Source of the DNA: Flavobacteriales bacterium
Lineage (GTDB): Bacteria > Bacteroidota > Bacteroidia > Flavobacteriales_F > PHOS-HE28
DNA: 64,000 bases
Direction: 5' to 3'
Assembly (NCBI GenBank): GCA_016705955.1
Contig: JADJKO010000002.1
Coordinates: forward strand, 248,001 to 312,000
How positions within the stretch are numbered: the stretch's first letter is position 1; every line of letters begins with the position of its first letter. The position numbers and the translations under genes are program-made. The notes beneath the pieces were generated by a model, which saw only the letters and a list, made by a program, of their open reading frames with translations, made no database searches and was not told the origin of the DNA. Positions 61,454-64,000 of the stretch are shown piece by piece.

Positions 61454-61729
61454 TCCATGCGCAACGCGGTCAAGCTTCCACTCGAGTCCAGCTATCTTCT
61501 TGACGCGCCACGGCATTCGATCCGCGTCAGCGGATCCTCTGCGGCATTTCCCCGGGCCACCATCGCTCTTCCTCTGCCTCTCTGCGCCTGTCCTCGCGAG
61601 GCTTTGCGAAGCGATGCGGTGATCTTGCATTCCTCCTCGCCGTCGTCTTCGTCTCCGCATTCATCCGCGCCCATCCGCTAGATCCGCGTCATCCGCGTTC
61701 CATCCCGCATCCGCGTTCCATTCCCCCTC
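61454..61729. other. intergenic region with degenerate CATCCGCGT repeats
   Basis: No gene is seen. Bases 61660-61725 contain five to six near-copies of CATCCGCG(T), e.g. TCATCCGCG, ATCCGCGTCATCCGCGTT and CATCCGCGTTCCATT, in front of the symporter start. They may be low-complexity remnants or a binding-site array. Confidence 0.5.
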
Positions 61730-63163
61730 ATGCATCCACCGAAGAAGAAAGGCCTCTCCCTCCCCGTCAAGATCATCATCGGCTTGGTCGCGGGCACCGC
61801 GTGGGCCGTGGCTTCCAGCATGCTCGGTTGGAGCAGGATCACCATGGATTGGATCGCTCCCTTCGGCGACATCTTCATCAACCTGCTCAAGCTCATCGCC
61901 ATTCCCTTGGTGCTCTTCAGCATCATCAGCGGCGTAAGTGGCTTGAGCGACCTCGCCAAACTCGGCCGCACCGGCTTGGGCATGTTGGCACTGTACCTCG
62001 GCACCACGTTCATCGCGGTAAGCATCGGCCTGCTCGTGGTGAATGTGATCCAGCCGGGAAAGCTCGCGGACGATGGACAGCGGCTGCGCAACCGCATCAC
62101 CTACGAGTTGTGGGTGAACAACACGCCGAGCGTGGAGAAGCCCAAGGACGGCCGCTGCTTCAGTTGCGACCCCACGAACAAGGCCGTGGTGGATGAGGTC
62201 CTCGCTGCGCAACAACAGACCGCGCCCGATGCGTGGGTGAGCGGCAAGGTGGAGCAAGCGCGGAGCACCACGCAGGTCGGTCCGTTGCTGTTCCTGGTGG
62301 ATATGGTGCCCAGCAACATCTTCCTCAGTTTCAACAACGCGTTGATGCTGCAAGTGATCTTCTTCGCGATCTTCTTCGGCATCGTGCTGCTGATGATCCC
62401 GGCCACCACGGCCGCGCCGGTGATCGCATTGATGAACGGATTGAACGAGGTCTTCATGAAGATGGTGGATGTGGTGATGAAGGCCGCACCCTGGTTCGTC
62501 TTCGCCCTCATGGCCGGTGTGGTCTCGCGCATTGCGGGGGATGATCCGGTGGCGGTGGTGGAACTCTTCAAATCACTTGCTGGCTATAGCATCTCGGTGG
62601 TCCTCGGTCTGGCCTTGGTGGTCTTCGTCATCTATCCTTCTGTGATGACCCTGTTGATGCGGCGCAACGTCTTCCGCCGTTTCCTCAAGGCCATCAGCCC
62701 GGCGCAATTGCTCGCCTTCAGCACCAGCAGCAGCGCGGCCACCTTGCCGGTCACCTTGGAATGCGTGGAGGATAACATCGGTGTGAGCAAGAGCACCGCC
62801 AGTTTCGTGCTGCCCATCGGCGCCACGGTGAACATGGATGGCACGAGCCTCTACCAAGCGGTGGCCGTGGTCTTCCTTGCGCAATACCACATGGTGGATC
62901 TCACCTTCCTGCAGCAGATCAGCATCGTTCTTACCGCCACCCTCGCCAGCATCGGTGCGGCCGCAGTGCCCAGCGCGGGATTGGTCACGCTCTTCGTGGT
63001 CCTTACCTCGGTTGGGCTGGATCCCGCGTGGATCGCGATCATCCTCCCGGTGGACCGCATCCTGGACATGTGTCGCACAGTGGTGAACGTGACCGGCGAT
63101 GCCGCCTGTTGCAGCGTGGTGGCGCACATGCAGGGCGAGAAGCTCTTCAACGATGAGGCGTGA
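61730..63163 (+). CDS. dicarboxylate/amino acid:cation symporter (DAACS, GltP/DctA type)
   Basis: A 477-residue inner-membrane transporter with about eight helices plus two re-entrant hairpins. ATG 61730 (MHPPKKKGLSLPVKIIIGLV). DAACS marks are PFGDIFINLLKLIAIPLVLF, the serine-rich hairpin FSTSSSAATLPVTLECVEDN, VLPIGATVNMDGTSLYQAVA (NMDGT motif) and VPSAGLVTLFVVLTSVGL. A hydrophilic insertion (residues about 110-175) with RCFSCDPTNKA is longer than in classic GltP. It imports glutamate, aspartate or C4-dicarboxylates with Na+ or H+. Confidence 0.9.
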   Translation: MHPPKKKGLSLPVKIIIGLVAGTAWAVASSMLGWSRITMDWIAPFGDIFINLLKLIAIPLVLFSIISGVSGLSDLAKLGRTGLGMLALYLGTTFIAVSIGLLVVNVIQPGKLADDGQRLRNRITYELWVNNTPSVEKPKDGRCFSCDPTNKAVVDEVLAAQQQTAPDAWVSGKVEQARSTTQVGPLLFLVDMVPSNIFLSFNNALMLQVIFFAIFFGIVLLMIPATTAAPVIALMNGLNEVFMKMVDVVMKAAPWFVFALMAGVVSRIAGDDPVAVVELFKSLAGYSISVVLGLALVVFVIYPSVMTLLMRRNVFRRFLKAISPAQLLAFSTSSSAATLPVTLECVEDNIGVSKSTASFVLPIGATVNMDGTSLYQAVAVVFLAQYHMVDLTFLQQISIVLTATLASIGAAAVPSAGLVTLFVVLTSVGLDPAWIAIILPVDRILDMCRTVVNVTGDAACCSVVAHMQGEKLFNDEA

Positions 63164-63227
63164 AGAAGGCCCCGGTCGGGGTGTTGAGCGACCTTTGTAG
63201 CGGAACGATCTTTGTTCCGGGGCGTGA

Positions 63228-63350
63228 CCATTGTTCGCGGTGCGCGTTGTTCGAGAGAACAACCAGCCGAACAACGATCAACCCCGGGTCATGCCCGGGG
63301 CAAGCCTTCAACACGAACAACGAACCACGCCAACACGAACAACCGCACGC
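63228..63350. repeat. dispersed GTTGTTCG/CGAACAAC element, copy 3
   Basis: A looser relative of the elements at 51076 and 52828: GTTGTTCG, GAGAACAACCAGCCGAACAA, a GCCCCGGGCATGACCCGGGG-type hairpin (about 63281-63302), then ACACGAACAACGAACCACG. It fills most of the gap between the symporter and the AsmA-family gene. Confidence 0.6.
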
Positions 63351-63351
63351 A

Positions 63352-64000
63352 ATGCGCAAGTGGACCAAACGCATCCTCATCTCCTTCGGGATCCTCATCT
63401 TCCTACTGCTCGCCGCGATCATCCTCATCCCGATCCTGTTCTCTGACAAGATCGAAGCGGCGGTGAAGGAGCAGGTGAACAACAACATCAACGCGACGGT
63501 GGATTGGGGCGATTGGGACATCACGCTCCTGCGCAACTTCCCCAACCTCACGGTGGACATCGCCGATGTGAAAGTGGCGAACCGAGCGCCCTTCGAAGGG
63601 ATCGAACTCGCCAACATCGGATCGCTCACCGCCACGATCGACATCATGAGCCTCTTCGGGGATAGGATCGGGATCAAGCGCATCGGCCTGGTGAAACCGC
63701 GCTTCCACGTGAAGGTGCTGGAGGACGGTCGCGCCAATTGGGACATCGCACTCGCGGATACCACCGCAGCGGTGGAAACGCCTGCCGATACCGCCGCATC
63801 GAAATTCAATGTGCAGTTGAGCGAATACTGGATCGAGGACGGCCGCGTGATCTACGACGATGCGTCACTCGGTTACTACATGGAACTTTTCGGATTGGAC
63901 CATAAGGGCAGCGGCGATCTCACGCAGGACCTCTTCGTGCTCTCCACCACCACGCATGCGGATACGGTGAACGTCGTGTTCGATGGCGTGAAGTACCTGC
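63352..64000 (+). CDS. AsmA-family protein, N-terminal part
   Basis: The first 216 codons of a gene running off the right edge. ATG 63352 (MRKWTKRILISFGILIFLLL) begins a single N-terminal transmembrane anchor, followed by the AsmA hallmark TVDWGDWDITLLRNFPNLTV, then VANRAPFEGIELANIGSLTA and ATIDIMSLFGDRIGIKRIGL, a beta-strand-rich region expected to form a bridge-like groove. AsmA/TamB-type proteins span the periplasm and are implicated in phospholipid transport and outer-membrane assembly. Full length cannot be judged. Confidence 0.88.
   Translation, partial: MRKWTKRILISFGILIFLLLAAIILIPILFSDKIEAAVKEQVNNNINATVDWGDWDITLLRNFPNLTVDIADVKVANRAPFEGIELANIGSLTATIDIMSLFGDRIGIKRIGLVKPRFHVKVLEDGRANWDIALADTTAAVETPADTAASKFNVQLSEYWIEDGRVIYDDASLGYYMELFGLDHKGSGDLTQDLFVLSTTTHADTVNVVFDGVKYL

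Noticed and set aside
60320..61660. 446-codon minus-strand frame across aroC
   Set aside because: Arg/His-rich antisense shadow; aroC has all its signatures on the plus strand.
1..64000. Stop-codon reassignment as an explanation for the in-frame TAA/TAG codons
   Set aside because: Most genes end normally at TAA, TAG or TGA at family-typical lengths, so a general reassignment is excluded; only local readthrough or mutation/error remains.

Overview
The window looks like a chromosome segment of a fairly GC-rich member of the Bacteroidota, probably Flavobacteriales-like. Ten genes encode proteins with a signal peptide and a type IX secretion (T9SS) C-terminal sorting domain. Several promoters fit the Bacteroidota -7 box TAnnTTTG, strong Shine-Dalgarno sites are rare, and typical lineage genes are present (DUF1573 pair, bacillithiol deacetylase BshB1, MeaB, NhaD, PyrR-PyrB). 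There is no CRISPR array, prophage, transposase or rRNA. Two tRNAs are present (His-GTG, Ser-CGA).

Layout. 1-3.9 kb: a partial heptose kinase coupled to an aminotransferase, a frameshifted membrane gene, MeaB and an unknown protein. 3.9-18.5 kb, all on the minus strand: four very large T9SS-sorted extracellular proteins in tandem. They share a C-terminal module (a DSxGDGWxG domain, an ERQGxWY domain, a hinge and the sorting domain). Three of them are each preceded by, and apparently coupled to, a small secreted protein with a predicted beta-alpha-beta-beta-alpha-beta fold. One small gene has two in-frame stops and two of the large genes have single-base frameshifts. 18.6-22.1 kb: an aminotransferase with an in-frame TAA, two DUF1573 proteins and a LytS-type kinase. 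22.2-29.8 kb: ACP phosphodiesterase-MltF, a secreted peptidylarginine/agmatine deiminase-like enzyme, another T9SS protein, a beta-barrel and a nitroreductase. 30-36.4 kb: glutathione peroxidase-BshB1, then a minus-strand glycan operon (GT4, GINT1-like transferase, flippase). 36.4-41 kb: tRNA-His, NhaD, DinB, a 72-bp direct repeat, tRNA-Ser and ribosomal protein S1. 41-48.7 kb: a frameshifted low-GC T9SS gene, pyrR-pyrB, a STAS protein, a T9SS protein, RNase Z, a LuxR-type regulator and a BadF-type kinase. 48.6-58.7 kb, minus strand: a patatin-like membrane protein, histidine degradation genes (a broken formiminotransferase-cyclodeaminase and hutI), a CPBP protease, a methyltransferase and two T9SS proteins. 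58.9-64 kb: a candidate small RNA, a short aroC-like remnant, a secreted unknown, aroC, a dicarboxylate symporter and the start of an AsmA-family gene.

Main themes. This is a surface/secretome-rich region. The most novel-looking feature is the thrice-repeated pair of a small secreted ferredoxin-fold-like protein and a giant T9SS protein. The window also carries many single-base disruptions (at 1.86, 9.58, 11.86, 12.12, 12.15, 17.67, 41.79 and 42.59 kb), an out-of-frame deletion of about 50 nt (52.21 kb) and three in-frame stops (14.97, 15.08, 18.78 kb). The sequence alone cannot tell assembly error from real decay, although many of the indels involve one base in a short run. All identifications rest on reading motifs; no database search was run.
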